Shown: one piece after another, positions 1 to 14,100 of the stretch
Layout of the letters: every line of letters begins with the position of its first letter
Numbering within the stretch: position 1 is the stretch's first letter
From: Baylisascaris procyonis
Lineage: Eukaryota > Nematoda > Chromadorea > Rhabditida > Ascarididae
Reading direction: 5' to 3'
Length of the DNA: 64,000 nt
NCBI GenBank assembly: GCA_037389465.1
Contig: JAZARR010000095.1
Coordinates: 2,428,001-2,492,000, forward strand
Program-made: the position numbers and the translations under genes
Notes under the pieces: generated by a model
Databases searched by the model: none
What the model was told of the DNA's origin: nothing
What the model saw: only the letters and a program-made list of their open reading frames with translations

Positions 1-43
1 TCCGGCCCAGTTATATAGAAATAAACGAAAGATAGTTCTACAG

Positions 44-210
44 TGCCTAAATTTGACTGCTTAAGGCCATTACGATACTCAGCAGTACGGTTTCATCCGG
101 TGCAATTCTCTCATTCATTAGTGCTGTTTCGGGATGAGAGTGGCAGCAGTGGTAGCATCGTTTCGCATGAACTTTACAGAACAGCTATCCATCCACTCGA
201 GAAATCCTGA
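44..210 (+). CDS. candidate 3'-terminal exon of a gene entering from the left edge
   Basis: An open frame follows a possible acceptor (TTCTACAG, ending at 43) and runs 54 codons to TGA at 208-210. It has no ATG near its start, so it would be the last coding exon of a gene lying mostly outside the window. The translation is mixed and protein-like, with a stretch R-F-H-P-V-Q-F-S-H-S, a D-E-S-G-S-S-G-S linker and a tail I-H-P-L-E-K-S. No family is recognised. Support is only open frame, composition above the AT-rich surroundings and an acceptable splice site; a chance ORF is possible. Confidence 0.27.
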
Positions 211-2735
211 AGCATATCAAATCCTTAATTTCAGAAGAACATATCTAAATTTGCATATTATTGGTGAGTGATAGTGGCAGTACTTCGCAGCAAGAAGTGC
301 ATAGATGCCATCAAAAATTTGAGGAACAGAGGTGCCAAATACGATATTTGCGTAAGATGAGGTCATGGGCAACGGTCTTCAGATCATTTGCCGGAATCTG
401 TTTTTGTGGTGCTCAGATGGCGGCAAAATTCGGGGTCAAAGATTTCTAATCAAAGATACGTCAAATTTGAAGTCAATATTTCAGAAAAAGTCAAAAAAAA
501 AATCAGATGCAATTTCTTTCAAATACCATAAGAGCTTGTTTTCTTTGATCATGGAACGAATCTTTTAAAATTCATTTTTTAAGATCCATTTGGATGTAAC
601 CTGAAATCTTTTCAATTTACGAGCAGACTGTGAAGGAAGAATGAGCAAAAAATATAGAAAGTTTTATTTCAAACTAAGAAAAGTGGAGGGGTGGGTGGAG
701 GGAGGACATGTATGTTAAAGCAAATGCTCGTGGAATGAAGAAAACTCTAAATTCCAAATTTCATGCCAGAAAAATAAACGCTATCATGATTGTAATTTGA
801 CGTTTCATTTTTGAGTTGAAAACGCCTAGATGAGAAGAAATTTTCTAAAAATAATGAATTAAAATTATTTGTGAAACCTAAATAAAACAGCTCTTTATAG
901 AAATTGGACATTGTTCAGCTTGAGTATACCGTTGAAACGGATATTGTGCGCTTTTTTTTTACTTCGTTCTCCTTTCCAGTGGTTCTTTAAATGGGATAAA
1001 GTGGAAGGGCGGGGGAAGTAAGGAGGTCGCTGGGGATTCTTTATGTGCGACAAAGCGGAAAGGTGCAGCGAGAATAAAGAGAGGGAGAGGAGGCTGAGAG
1101 GGGAGTATGACCATTTTCGGATGGTCACCGTAATTCACAGTGGTCATTTCAAGAAAGCATAGATTCCCGACTACCATCTTAGTGATGCTTTCAAGCAGAA
1201 AAAAAGGTGCATAATGACCGTCACAGAAAAGCATTCTTTCTCTATTCTCTAAGCATTCGATTTTCACAAAACGTTCACAAATGCATCCCTAAATATTGTG
1301 CTAGTTTTTATTGGCATGCATCACTTCCTTTTCTTATATATATTTTTTCTGCTTCAATGCGCACAAAAATTCGTTCAGTGAGGTGAAAATTTTTCGCCAA
1401 AAAAGCTTAGTAAATGACCATCGTTTATAAAAAAAAAACGTAAGTCATTTTTTTTTTTTCTAATTTAGCGTTACAGTATTACGCTCCTATTCATAAGATC
1501 ATAATGAATAGTAAAGTGTCAGGAAATTACTATGTTTTAGAAATAGTAAAGAATTTTGTAATTATTGGAGATCAATTGAACATCAACAATCGTCTCTCAA
1601 ACAACGATAAGAATGGATCGATAAAAATGTCTAACTCATTATTATAATTCAATTAAATCGAAATATTCTTTTGCTTTATAATATTGATTCGCTTCGTTAT
1701 ATTTTAGTATCTTTAAATAAGGAGAGTTCATTTGTTATTATTTATGTTGTAGTATTACATACTAGGAAACTGATCGAATCTCTTGTTCCCAAGCCTATTT
1801 GTTTGCGTCATATAATCGCACAAAAAGGTAAATGTTTGATACAGAAATAAAGGTAACATTGAAATTGCATGCATAGTTGTTGCGTCATGTTGATTCAATA
1901 TCACATTGAAGATTTTCAAATGATCTCTCAGAATTCACATATACTCGCATGCAAATTGAGAAATATTATGTAAAATTCGATTCAATGCACTTTTTTTTGT
2001 TCATTACGCGGAAGTCAAGAATTAAAGATTAAAGATTAAAGATTTGTTTATAGTTAATAAGCATTTCTTTACACGTCATATTAATGTAAGATCTATTTGC
2101 ATATTATAATTGTCTAAGTAAAGCATAGTGTACAATTGTAATCGATTTCGCTATTAAATTGTTTTTAAAACTACTATTCGTGTAAATTTTAAAATATTTC
2201 ACCACTTATTCCGACAAACGTTTCAATCAGTTCCCTTATCTCCTCTTATCGTTCCTTCCCTTTCTTATAATTCCCCCCATGTTGCATTCGTCCGGCTATA
2301 TTCCCCTCGCTTTTCTCCGTCACCTCTAGTTGTTGAAGATGTTTTTTTTATATATACTTAGATATATGGCGAGTAGAGAGACTATTATGCCGGTTGTTAG
2401 AGTTCTAATTAACTCGAAGTTAATTTACCAACCTTTATCGGTGCAATGGAATCACTGAAACGAAGCAAGTTTTGCTGTGATCGCTTATAGAACAACACAG
2501 CAAGTGTGCGAAAAAGCGAAATCGTGAATAACCGTTGAAGAAAAAAAACGAAAATTCCAATATCGAATCCACCAACTTACGAGCGAATAGGGATGCATAA
2601 ATGGGACTAAATAACGCGAAATAAAGGAGAGTGTTCCTGACAACAAATCACAGTTATTATCGACTCTCGAAAGATTCCCTTTACAGATCCTTAATTTTGA
2701 GGGACCCTGACGAACACTCGGAGGGCCTGGAGTAG
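211..2735. other. AT-rich non-coding stretch
   Basis: I see no gene here that I can defend. There are poly-A/T runs, a purine-rich patch around 680-705, a purine-rich patch around 1005-1105 that creates two overlapping low-complexity minus-strand frames, a CT-rich patch at 2225-2340, and POU-type octamers near 249, 1949 and 2095. A 31-codon ATG frame starts near 2367 but has no clear donor. Confidence 0.5.
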
Positions 2736-3271
2736 GAGGACGGGGAATCTCGAAAATGGCTAGGAATAGATGATTTGTGGCCCCTTCTTGGGCAAATTTT
2801 GCCGCGAATCTTTTTAAAGGTAATATGAACTCATAGAATAATCGATAATGATTAAAATTTTGACATATTAATGCTCGATATGCAGTGGAGAATTTACTGA
2901 GATTACAATTAGAGAAACTGTCTAAGGATTGGTGTTGGAGAGGAAGTGCTAGCAGAGCGGTTGGGAGGGGAGGCAGGAGCGAGATCCAAGAGAGTCTAGC
3001 TAATTAAGTCTTGAATTTCTCCATTATAATCTAAAAATCAAAAAATCTATAAAAGTTAAGCAAATTTGTGGGTTATATATTATGTTTACGGATCCCTCGT
3101 AATGCATATAAGTCTTACTATGAGTAGAGACTTATTGATATCGGATCAGCTTATATTTGTTTGCAGGAGTTCATTAATAAATGTTATCCTCACACCTGTT
3201 CTATACAGATACAACAATCCGAATTCGCCAGTTTGAAATTCGAGCATTTCGATCTTTCGCCCACCACATAA
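2736..3271 (+). CDS. candidate two-exon 3' end of an unrecognised gene
   Basis: Two pieces join in frame: 2736-2819 (28 codons, ending AAG before the donor GTAATA) and 3167-3271 (34 codons plus TAA). The second exon follows a very good acceptor, TTTGTTTGCAG, and reads E-F-I-N-K-C-Y-P-H-T-C-S then a Q/S/E-rich part and L-S-P-T-T. The first reads W-L-G-I-D-D-L-W-P-L-L-G-Q near its middle. The first exon is the weaker half: its upstream acceptor lacks a pyrimidine tract and no start codon is visible. A minus-strand frame also covers 3196-3339 (donor GTGTGAG), so strand is not certain. No family recognised. Confidence 0.28.
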
Positions 3272-6200
3272 ATCTTGATCGATAGAGACCACTAGTCGAG
3301 TGGTCGAACAATAAAAGTTGTCCTCCAATATGTCGAGCGCTATATATCAAAGAATTGATGCGGAATAGAATTTGCGGAATATATGTTAAGCAATTTTAAG
3401 CGGCGGAAGCGATGATAGATTATGCAAATTTGATATATTCATAAAAAAAAAGCTAATGTTATCTCTATCGTTAACTTTTCATTTTGAATTGTGACGATCA
3501 CAGATTTGTCTCAACGAATTTACTTTCATCTTGTTGTGCGCTGATAAATTTCGAATAGTTCGACACCTGAGAAAGTCATAGACAGATATAGTCGCTAAAA
3601 GGTAGAGAATTACAACTCTATTGTTTGCCTTTCGAGCTTCTTCTCGAAAAATTCTAGTCCGTTTTCATTTAATTAATTTTCATGAAGTTTTAAAGACTTG
3701 ATTAATTATTACATACAATCTTTATTTTCCATTTTCCTTAAATCTTCTTCATTTTGCCGCGCATTAATCAGTTCTCGAAGAATTTTCGCCTTTTTTTTCG
3801 AAGAAATTCTAATCGTTCTTCTTTCTGCCAAAAAATTGTGATTAACTAAGAGTGTTATGAAATTAGCTAAAATCAAGTTCAGATGGACTATGCCGAAAGT
3901 TGATATGAAGTGCAAAGAGGTGGAGAGGGAGCTATCCGTTAATTTCCTGAATTAGAAGGCTCATTTTGCTTATCAACAAAAATCCTCAAAGAAGCCAAAG
4001 AGAGTCGAATACTTTTTACAGAGAGTTCTTTGGCATCGATTATATTAATTCTCGAATGTATGAAGCCACAAAAAAAAGCATAAAAAGCTATCAATTTATT
4101 GCGTGCAATGAAAAACTAGTCGTGAAGGATTAAAGCGTCGAATGTGATTAGCTTTTGAAACCCAATGCTTTTTCTTTCTAATATGGTCATCATGTGGGAG
4201 AAAAAGGGTCTTTTAGTTGTGAAACGTCAATTCAACTTACCATTAAGCCTCTAAAAAGTGCTTTATTGGAGTTTTTTTCCAACTGGCCATCTATTTTATG
4301 AATATTCACATGCTACACTTTTCTACGACACCTATATGCAGCTTTCGTAAGCGTGGTTCAATTGAATTAAGTGTGCTGCAATCGCGATAATATTTCTTGG
4401 AAAAGAGTTCTTTATTCCTGGATTCTGTTCCTAGATCTTTCCTGGAATAAATTTTCGCTTCCCGATGTTATTTGTGGCTAAAACAATGTTTGCATTGAAA
4501 AAATGAGGTGAGCTCGAGCTCGTGAGATCATCTTAGACTTTATATTCCTATAGGCAGAGTATCTTTTTGGGTACTTCTATGATTTTGGGTATTTCTCTAA
4601 CTATCTTATTCTCCAGTTTATAAGCCCTTCTCCATAGATTCTTTCCACTACTGAGTAAACGTTTGCATTGAAAAGCTGTGGGCGTTATTAAGATCCCCTA
4701 GATTATTGGCATCCACCTCGATTTGTCAAATCTTCTATGTGTTTTCTGATGCGTTGACTTTCCTAATCTGGGAAATGATCCACACATTCTAAAATTAAAG
4801 ATCGCGACGTATAAATCCTTCTCGCCAATTCACTCCGAACCTACTCTTCCACCTTTCTTTTCAATTTCGTTTATAAAAAACTCAGGTTCGAAGTTCGCGA
4901 ACTCCATGAGTTCACTTTCGTAGGTACACCTACTATACTTCCTCTTTTTTGGGAGTTATTACTTGAAAGTTTGCTTTCTTTCTTCCGTCTATTCAAGGTT
5001 CGTCCGTTTCGGAAATTGCGAATGCTATAGGCTATAAGGCAAACGTAGAAATACGATATTTCAATTTATATAGAGAATAAAATCGAGGAGAGATCTATTC
5101 ATTTATCACCGAAGATCTCATCATCTGAAATGTTCTAATTGCAATTCGAATTGAATTTTATTTATTTCAATTGATTAGTGAAATAATTTTTGTTATAAGA
5201 ACTCGTTAATAATAAAGAAGAATTTCCTTTTCGACCAAAATTTACTAGTAAATATAGTTGAATTTTTTCAGGCTTTATCTTGAAGCTTATCAAAGTTAAT
5301 ACTTAATTTTTTTATAATTTTGTAAACTTTTCAAATCATTGAATTAATTATCACTTTTTGATGAATTTTTACGCGTAAAATAAGTGAAACGTTTTCATAT
5401 TTGTTGAATCGCGCGAATTTATTCGGTTAATTTCATGAAATTTTGATTTTTTTAAATTTTTTTTCAGATATTTTAAGATGCAAGATTGCTATATTTTCTA
5501 ATAGTGAATAAAGTCTATGGTTATCTAGATATTACCTGTCTTCTTATGTTTATAGGAGGGCGAATCCATATTGCTGATTGCAAAACCGACTAAATTCTAA
5601 TTTTGCTTCAACATTTATACTTCGAATAATGTTATTATGCTGTGAATGGAAAAGGTTTACAATGATCTAAAGCATATAAAACAATGGAATAGCTTCAACA
5701 CGGCCTGAGGAAATTCGGGAAAAATTTTGAAATCTGAAACGTCAATATTTGGCCGAAAAAATTTCTCTTCGAACTTGCTTCAGCTATATGTTAAATTTAC
5801 TTATAAACTCTAAAAATTCAAGTGACCATTGTAATTTTTAGAATGATTCTTTCTGAAAATATTTGCCCATACACATTCTTTAGCTGATCAAATTTTGAAT
5901 TCCATGATAGTCCTTCTTCGCAATAATCGAAATTCACTGCTTTTTCTTTCCCGAAAAAATATAACATATGGAAATTTAATAGGATCATTTCGATTATAAG
6001 CTCTTTTCAAGGATGTGCCACGCCGAAAACAACGATGAGATGAACGACATTAATGCGCTCATATGATAGGTTAGATTAAACGTCGTTCCAATACACAAGA
6101 GGTTTCATTTGGTTTATTTGCATTCGGTATCGCTGTTTATATTGAATTTGAATAAGATCGTGCTGATTACTGAATGATCCTTGAATTTCCTTGTTTAAAC

Positions 6201-9200
6201 GCTTCAGTTCTATATCCCAAAGATTCAGTTCGAAATTTCCTAGTGTAAGGTGAATGTGCCCAGAGAATTAAAGTAAGGTGTAAGGTGAAAATTAAAGTCA
6301 AATTTTAATCACTTAATTCAGCTTTGTACAGATGTGTCCATCTGTCTATCTGCCTGTCTGCCTTTGTCTGATGTCATCCAATTCTCCAACTTTTCCCAAC
6401 AATTGAAAATTTTTTGCTCGTATTCTATTCAAATAAAAATTCATCAAAAACTAACCATCACAACAATGATGATACAAATGAATGAAGCAAATAGCATTCC
6501 TATAACTTTTTTCATTATCAACCATGACTGACCGTAATCACATGTTATTAGAGCTCCATCTGCCGAAAGTATTCCACCTTTAATGGAATAATATGTCTTT
6601 TAAAAAGTTGTATGGGGCTGAGTTATGAGCATCCTACAATAATCACTTAAGTGATAAAGATTTTTAATCGCATTCATAATAATTATAGATAGATGGCTAG
6701 CTCTTATCGATTACTGGTTCTTAATTTACATATTAAATTGACGTTCCCATGATTGATGATCGAACATTTATTAACAGACCCAATTTGCATATTTAATGTG
6801 CCTCATTCTGGCATCAAATTTACTTGCATATATCTGAAAAGAAACAAATAGAAAGGCACACGCCAGATGAGCTAATTCCTCGTTTTTGCAATTACGCTCA
6901 TTAGCAATCGGCTAAATAAATTACCACCGGAAAGTGCATACTCAACGATGCATTCATATTTTAATTGTTCAAGCCCCATCTAGAGGTCCATGTTATGTAC
7001 ATGAGATGAGTTCTTCCGGAAAATTAGCTGCAAGCTACAACCTGATCGGTGTAATGAAGTCTTCAGAAAGAGTGCTGATTTTGGAATCTTTAAAGCATTT
7101 TAACCCTTCCCATTCCCCTCACCACTCCACCCGCATAAAGTTGACGAACTGCGACAAGAAATAAAACAAGGCTACCTTTAACTTTTGCAGCTCCAACTTC
7201 CCGTCAACTTTCGCAGCTTTAACTTTACTGATTTTCAAGTTGAAACAGACAAACAAATAGATTGACACAGACATATACACAAAGGCACGATGTTGACATA
7301 ATATGCTCTGAAATGAATATTTTTAAATTCCCATATATCTGTAAATGAAAAATACTTTTCCACTCTACGATAATCCTTGAATGCATCAAGAAATTAAAGC
7401 ATTAATTATAGTGCATTGCTAAGCGTAGATTAAATTTGTGTTGTCGAATTCAGGATTAAGCATGCACAGCTGAAGAATCTCGTTTAGGTTAATTTATTGC
7501 TGGAATTCCTACCGTCTAGGAATGCCGATATTGCTATGCGATCACTTTTTTAATATTATACAGTCTTTATGCCATTATTTTATGTAAATTGTATTCGATA
7601 TTTTGAATGTTTACAAATTGAAGGTATTTAATTAAATATATCATTTTAGGTATATTTAAGTTTTTGAAAAAAAAAAAAATTCCTTCTGCTTAAAAAAATA
7701 AAAATTTATTTTTGAATTTCTCCACTGTTTTTTAAAAGCCAATATATCATTCATTGAAAATCCTTTCAAGTTATGAGATATCGTTCGCTTTCAAAACTTT
7801 TGGTAAACTATTTAGTATACTATGGTTTACGTTTAAGTCAACCTTATTATATATAAAACATCATAGATTCATCATCAAACTCTATTAGAAACCAATATCC
7901 AGAAATGAGACAAAATTGCTTTTCAGCATTAAATAATATCCAGTATTAAAAAATATCTCAAGGCTTAATTTGATCGGTTTCCAACACCTGTGAAGGAATT
8001 GATTACAAATTGTCTCCCTAATCGTTGATTTTTTTTCTCAATATTAGATGAGGATTGTGGTAGATATTCAACCATTTATGTCATCGCTTTGTACTATCAT
8101 CCACATAATAAGTAACATTTAATCAGGAAAGCGCTTCCCTACTAGTTGGAAAAAAAAGAGTAATCGACTCCTTTATGGCAACTCTTAAGTCATAAGCAAT
8201 TATGGTCGATATGACTTGTTCTTTTCGAGAATCACTGATGTATTCCTCACATTTGTTTGTATCCGAATAGCGCCTTTAATATATAAAATAATGAATCGGC
8301 GAAGTAGATAAATCGCATTGCGATTATTGTTCAAACGCATCATACGGCCGATCACATTATTTCATCATTTTCTCTATGCAACGAAACAATAGAATGGTGG
8401 TTTTTTTTCCCTACATAACTGCATAAAACTATATTCATTAACGTCGATGAGGACGGCAAATGCCAGGCTTAGCAGATTGATATGTTTTGATAATGGTCCC
8501 TTTTATATGGTTTGACATTTGCGCCACGACCCCCCATAAAGCGCGATAATGATAGATTAAATCCATATGAAAATTTAAAAATTGACCTCATATATTAAAA
8601 AAAAAATATTTCGACATACAATTAATAAATAAAGGCTGGGCAATTTTGATGTTATAATTGAAAATATAATAGTTTGTGATTTAAATTTTGAGCATTTTTT
8701 ATTGACTTAAATTGAATAAAAATTATCGCCACAGCATTATTTGCATATTGCTTAACGAACGAAATCTATAACTAGGTTTTGTGTTGATGCTTTTCCCTTC
8801 TTAATGCTACCAAAATGAAAATGCAAAATAATGAAAATTATTTTTAAAAAAAATGTTGTAAATTTTTTCATTTATATTCAAATTATTATGAAAAATTTTT
8901 TAATGAAAAAAATTTTTATTTCATTTTTCGATATATTTTAGTGAATTGAAGAGAATGTTATAGTTAGAATAGTATAGCCGTTAGCCGTTAACTTAGTATG
9001 TTAATCAAATCACTGAGTGCACTCAAAGTTGGATTGCTTTCGGCTCTGTTTACATCCTATCCCATTAACAATGCGAATAAAATGACGCTAACAAATTACA
9101 CTATCGCTCTCTGAAATGAATAACAGTTTTGTCATCTAGCACTCAATTGAAGTGGATCACAACTCTATTTGAGTGGAATATATTAATATTATCTTTAATT

Positions 9201-10969
9201 TACTTTGAAAATATAGTAATTTTTAAATAAATAGTGAATTGCAAATATTGATTGAATATTTACTATTTCCTTACTAAATGATTACTTTGAATAACAATTA
9301 TATAAGTGAATAGTAAACAAGTAAAATAAAGTGAAAAATTGTGCGACTCATTTTTAATGTCGATAGATATCGGCAAATATTAACATATTCGATAATTTTT
9401 TATTGTCTTAGTAAAATAGTAAATGTCCTTTGCTGCTTGCAGTAATTTAGTGTAAAATCGTATTTAATGCTTCAAAAATTCTATTTAATTTCATGCGACG
9501 TCGATCGTTCAAGCCAACCTGGTGTTAGGCTAAACTAAACATACGCTCTTATAGCACACTTTTGTGTTATATATTATTTCTCTAAACATATACTGTTTTA
9601 GTGCACCTTTGTGTTATATCTTATATTCTATGCTGTAATTAGTGAAAAAGAATGTGCTGGAATAGCATATTCCATTGTTATATATTCCATTGTTATGCAT
9701 AATATTTCCACTAGTTAAGGTGCCAAAATTAAAGATTTCAACATATTTAAACGATCAGCAATCGTTGATTTATGATTAATTCCATAGATTAACAATTAAA
9801 AAATACATTTAAATTGTTGAATTAATGAACGATACTAATCGATAAATTCTGATAGCATTGATAGACGTCATATTGAAAGTCATAATCTTGAAGCGATAAG
9901 TGATAATGAAATTTTCCTTTGAAAGAAAAAAAAAATTAGATTTAATTTTAAGGAAAAGTAATGAACGATTAGCCACAAAATGAAACATCACTGATGCATG
10001 ATTATCTTATATGCTCAACTAAAGTTATTGATTGATTAGTTCGGCGTATTTAATTAAAAATATTTAAGATTTGTTAAAGATATGCATATTTCGTTCGATA
10101 CAAACTTATGCAGTGGTTATTATTTTTCTTTAAAAGTAACTGGATTTATTAGCGCATAGCGATTCAACGTTAGGAAACTGCTGATATATTATTTTTTTGT
10201 ATTTTTGTCTCATTTAAGGCGTTGAAATTCTTTCACTTTCGTCTGTCAAGTAGGTGGATTTCTTAAAGTTATGTTATCTCTAAGCTAATCAAACATTATT
10301 GGAGCCCCCACTTCCGAATAGCGTCGTTGGTGGTCCTTATAGGCAATTTTGTTTGTTTTTTTTTCAAAAATTGCAAAGATTGCAAAGATTGCAATTTTTT
10401 TTTGTCTTATGGATATGAAATTCTCTCCTCTCAAAAAAAAAAAAAAAAGAATTATTTAAGAACTTCCATAAACAAGCGTATTTAGCAGCGTGGATTTCCC
10501 TAAAAAATTTCCACTTCGCTTTTATTTTGTTCTAAAGAATGAAAAAAAGAGTGGAATAAATTCTTTTAATCCATGAAAAATTATCGTAATGAGTTTGTGT
10601 ATTAGTAAAGTGTTCAATTAATCACAACATGAAAAAGTTATGTTTATTTCACACATTCAAGTGTTACAATTTCATTGTTTATTAGTTCAAATTCACATCA
10701 AAAAACTGTTTTTTTTAAATTAAAAAACTCATTTCAATTTTTAGTTCATAAAAAAACCTAAATTCCTGAATTTTATAGAATTTTTCTAGTCAAATTTCAC
10801 GCCTTAAAATTTTTTCCCAGAAAAGATAACATAAACGATGGAATTTTTACTTCATAACAATCAGCATTTAATAAAAGAGGTTTAACGAAAAAAAAAGAGA
10901 AAAGGCAATTGTACTTTACTGCTTACAATTACTTTCAAATATTTGTTGGATGGAGAATGATTGCTGAGG
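3272..10969. other. long AT-rich intergenic stretch
   Basis: No convincing gene. The stretch holds poly-A/T tracts, POU-type octamers near 3422, 6116, 6783 and 8739, and short open frames without splice support, for example a 76-codon frame at 6934-7164 beginning with GTG. A SacI/XhoI-like GAGCTCGAGCTC palindrome lies near 4512. Part of it could be intron or promoter of the small gene at 10970. Confidence 0.5.
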
Positions 10970-11146
10970 ATGGAATGTGGGCGAAATGGCGAAGATGATC
11001 TAGTAAGCGTATTTCATTAATCGAAGAGGGTTGTCAATTCTGATGATCTTTGTTCTCTTCAGGTGATTTCTGGCTATTCGATTGGCCCGTTCGTGAAAAG
11101 TGAATGGGATGTTCATCAATTTCACGATCACTTAAGCGCGCTATAA
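10970..11146 (+). CDS. candidate tiny two-exon gene, 38 residues
   Basis: Exon 1 (10970-11002) starts with ATG and gives 11 codons, M-E-C-G-R-N-G-E-D-D-L, ending exactly at a good donor GTAAGC. Exon 2 (11063-11146) begins after a strong acceptor TTGTTCTCTTCAG and continues in phase 0 for 27 codons (V-I-S-G-Y-S-I-G-P-F-V at its start) to TAA. The intron would be 60 nt, the shortest proposed in the window. An in-frame TGA lies 9 nt before the ATG, so the start cannot be further upstream within this exon. The product would be hydrophilic and acidic at its N-terminus, without a signal peptide. It may instead be the 3' end of a larger gene. No family recognised. Confidence 0.3.
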
Positions 11147-14100
11147 GAAAAACTGATTTAGAGAATGAGAGAAGGCTAAATGTTTTGATATCAGAAATTA
11201 CGTAAGCGATTTTTATTCGATGAAGACAGCTGTCAGATTTTCGTTCATTTAGACGCTTGAACTCGTCAATACGTAAACAATTTTATAGAATTTTCTTAAG
11301 TGGAAATAATTATTAGCAATAAACCAAATAAATTTTTGTAAACAATTTCATAGAGTTTTGCTGAGTCAGAATAACTTTGCAAATAGGCAAAAAAATTTTT
11401 TAAAGCATTTGTTTATGTGAAATAATTAGCAATTAATTATTTGAATTTTTGTAGGCATTTCGTATATGTTATAACTATAGATAAAGTTAGCAACTTAAGC
11501 CAACTTAACTATCACGATGTAATATTCCGTAGTTGTTGAAGAAAAATTTGAAATGAAAGTTAAATATCATGTATGAAGACAAAATTATGAATCAAATGAA
11601 AACCAAATGAAGAGAAAATATTATAACTATTTACTGTTTAATTGAGCACAAAATTTGCCCATTATATAAATTTTATATTTAATAAATTTTTCCAGTCATT
11701 TTATTCATCATTTTTACTCTTCATAGTTTAATGTTGCTGATTTCGATCTTTTTTTTCCCCCGAAAAAATGCACAAAATAAATTACTTCATATGTGCATTT
11801 GCAATTTTCCTTAGCAGAACGCATTATGGTGGCATAGCCAATGTCTCTGTGTCTATATTTGTATGTATGTCTGCGTCTGTCTGTCTATCTGAAAGTTGCA
11901 ACTCGAGCACTACTTAAGGCAACGTTGTGGAACTTGGTGAATGATCGCCTGGTTTCGTATCTCCTAATTTATTATGATCCATCAATTTCAAAATATATGT
12001 ATATGGTAGGCAAGTAAATGTGCAAAAGAAATTTATATGTATTTTGCACTGATTGGATTTTCATTTCCTATATAGAAAACTAACCGAAATGCGAATGCAA
12101 CACAATTTAATATCGATCTATTTGTCGTTATGCTTATTATTTGTCGGTAATTGGTGAAGCCGGCTGGCCAGGTTGAAGAAAACAGAAGAGCGCATATGGC
12201 GCCGCCTGTTAGCTTTTATTAGATATTTCTTCACTTGTTTTCACTATGCGATATTGTATTGATGAAAATATGAGAATAATATAGATTAGTAATATTTATT
12301 TATGAATAGTTTTAGTTATATTTGCAGATTCCATGTGGCATTGATGGAATCTCTTTCACGAACTGTTCAGTTCGAGTTTATAGCCTCCTATCTTTAAAAA
12401 TTTCCCGAAAACAATTATCTTTTTCCGTGCATGAGCTTTTCACCATTTCATTGGTCTATTTTCACTTTCTTAGCATAAAGTCGAAATTTTTTTTTTTTCA
12501 ACTTAGTTACCACCTCAGAAACCATCTCCTTTGCATGAAAATTGAATAGAATTTTCAATGGAAAATGCTTTATTTGCTATGGTGCCTACTTCAGAAAATA
12601 TACATTAATATGATTATGCATCCCAGCTCTCAATTCTCTTTAATTTACTAATGATGATAATTGCGCATTTAAGTATAAAAATATTCTGAGCATTCGAGTT
12701 GAATTATTTCTTTTAAAGCAACTCATTCGACGAAAGCATTCATTGAATTCACTTTTAATTGTAACTTATGTTGATAATTTATATACGAATTTTTTGAAAG
12801 AATCGATATTTACCAAAAGAATTTTTCGAACAAGGGAAAGAGGATTTTTTTTTTTTTTTTTTTTTTGAAATGAGGGACTAAAGGAAAAGAAAAAACAACG
12901 AATGACATCCCCAAAGAACATCGAATTCCTCGATCGCTGTAGTTTCTTGCACTTTCCGCACTAGATCACACTGACAGCATATTTATTGCGTGCTGTGTCA
13001 TTGAAAATTTGATTCCACTACCATATGAGTTGCTTTAGAAAATTCAATAAAATTCCTAATGCTTTCTTTGCATCCCATACTCTTGCCTTCCTCCCTTAGC
13101 CCTTTCCCTTTCAAAAAATTGCTGCTATTGAGTAAATAGCCACTGGATGTGATTATCGATATATAAATGGTATATGTTATATATATTGAAAACATTATTT
13201 AAATGCCGCAAATGAAGGGAAGAGCCCGGTCCTCTGATCTATGTAAAGATGGAAGATGAAAAGAGAGAATGAAAGGCTTCAATTCAAAAATATAGAAAAA
13301 AAAAGATCACCGTACGATTGCGCGCTTTTTTTTGAGATGTTGTGGCAACGTGGGCATTCTTCTTAGCGTTTCGTATGTATCAGTTGTTCACTTTTCGAAA
13401 GTTTTGTTCATTATAGAATAGGCGTTTCAATAGTGAGCATAAATCATTGCTAAGAGAAGTGCATTTTCTTCCGATGTGTTGTTCTCTGTTGAAATTTTTA
13501 TGCGACGAAAATAAAATTCATATCCAAAATAAATGATGCCATCGCTTAGAAGTGTTGCAGTGATTATGCATCATATTTCTCAATTTTAAAGCTGCTGACT
13601 ATTATCTCGTATTTCGTAGCTATGCAAGTGACCACTACTTCTCTTTCAGAACTATAAAAGTGACCAATATTTCATAGTTCACAACCATATAAATGACCAC
13701 TATTTTACATTTTTAAAGTAGTTTCCTCGATTTCATTGATAAATCTTTTAATGAGCATGCGCATTTCGCATTTGTTCAACTTGTCGAATATTGCTGATGA
13801 TAACGCATTTGCATATTGCATATTTGCAGTTGTTTATCTTTTCAGCATTTGAACGTTATCTATTGCATTAGTGATAAATAAATTATAATAGAAAAAAAAT
13901 GAGATTAGAGTTTAATATATATAATTGGAATTGATTGAAAACAAAGCAAATATCTCGAAGGAAATTTCGGGGGATAGAGATTGGTAGAATAACTAAAATG
14001 ACCGATACTAATCGCCTTATCGGATGAACGAATTGAAAAAATAAACATCAATGAATGATCGCCTTGTTTATAGTAGCCAATTTATAGCACCTATTATTTT

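Noticed and set aside
959..1267. 102-codon minus ORF and an overlapping 77-codon one
   Set aside because: Both rest on a purine-rich tract giving Leu/Ser/Pro-rich sequence; no splice support.
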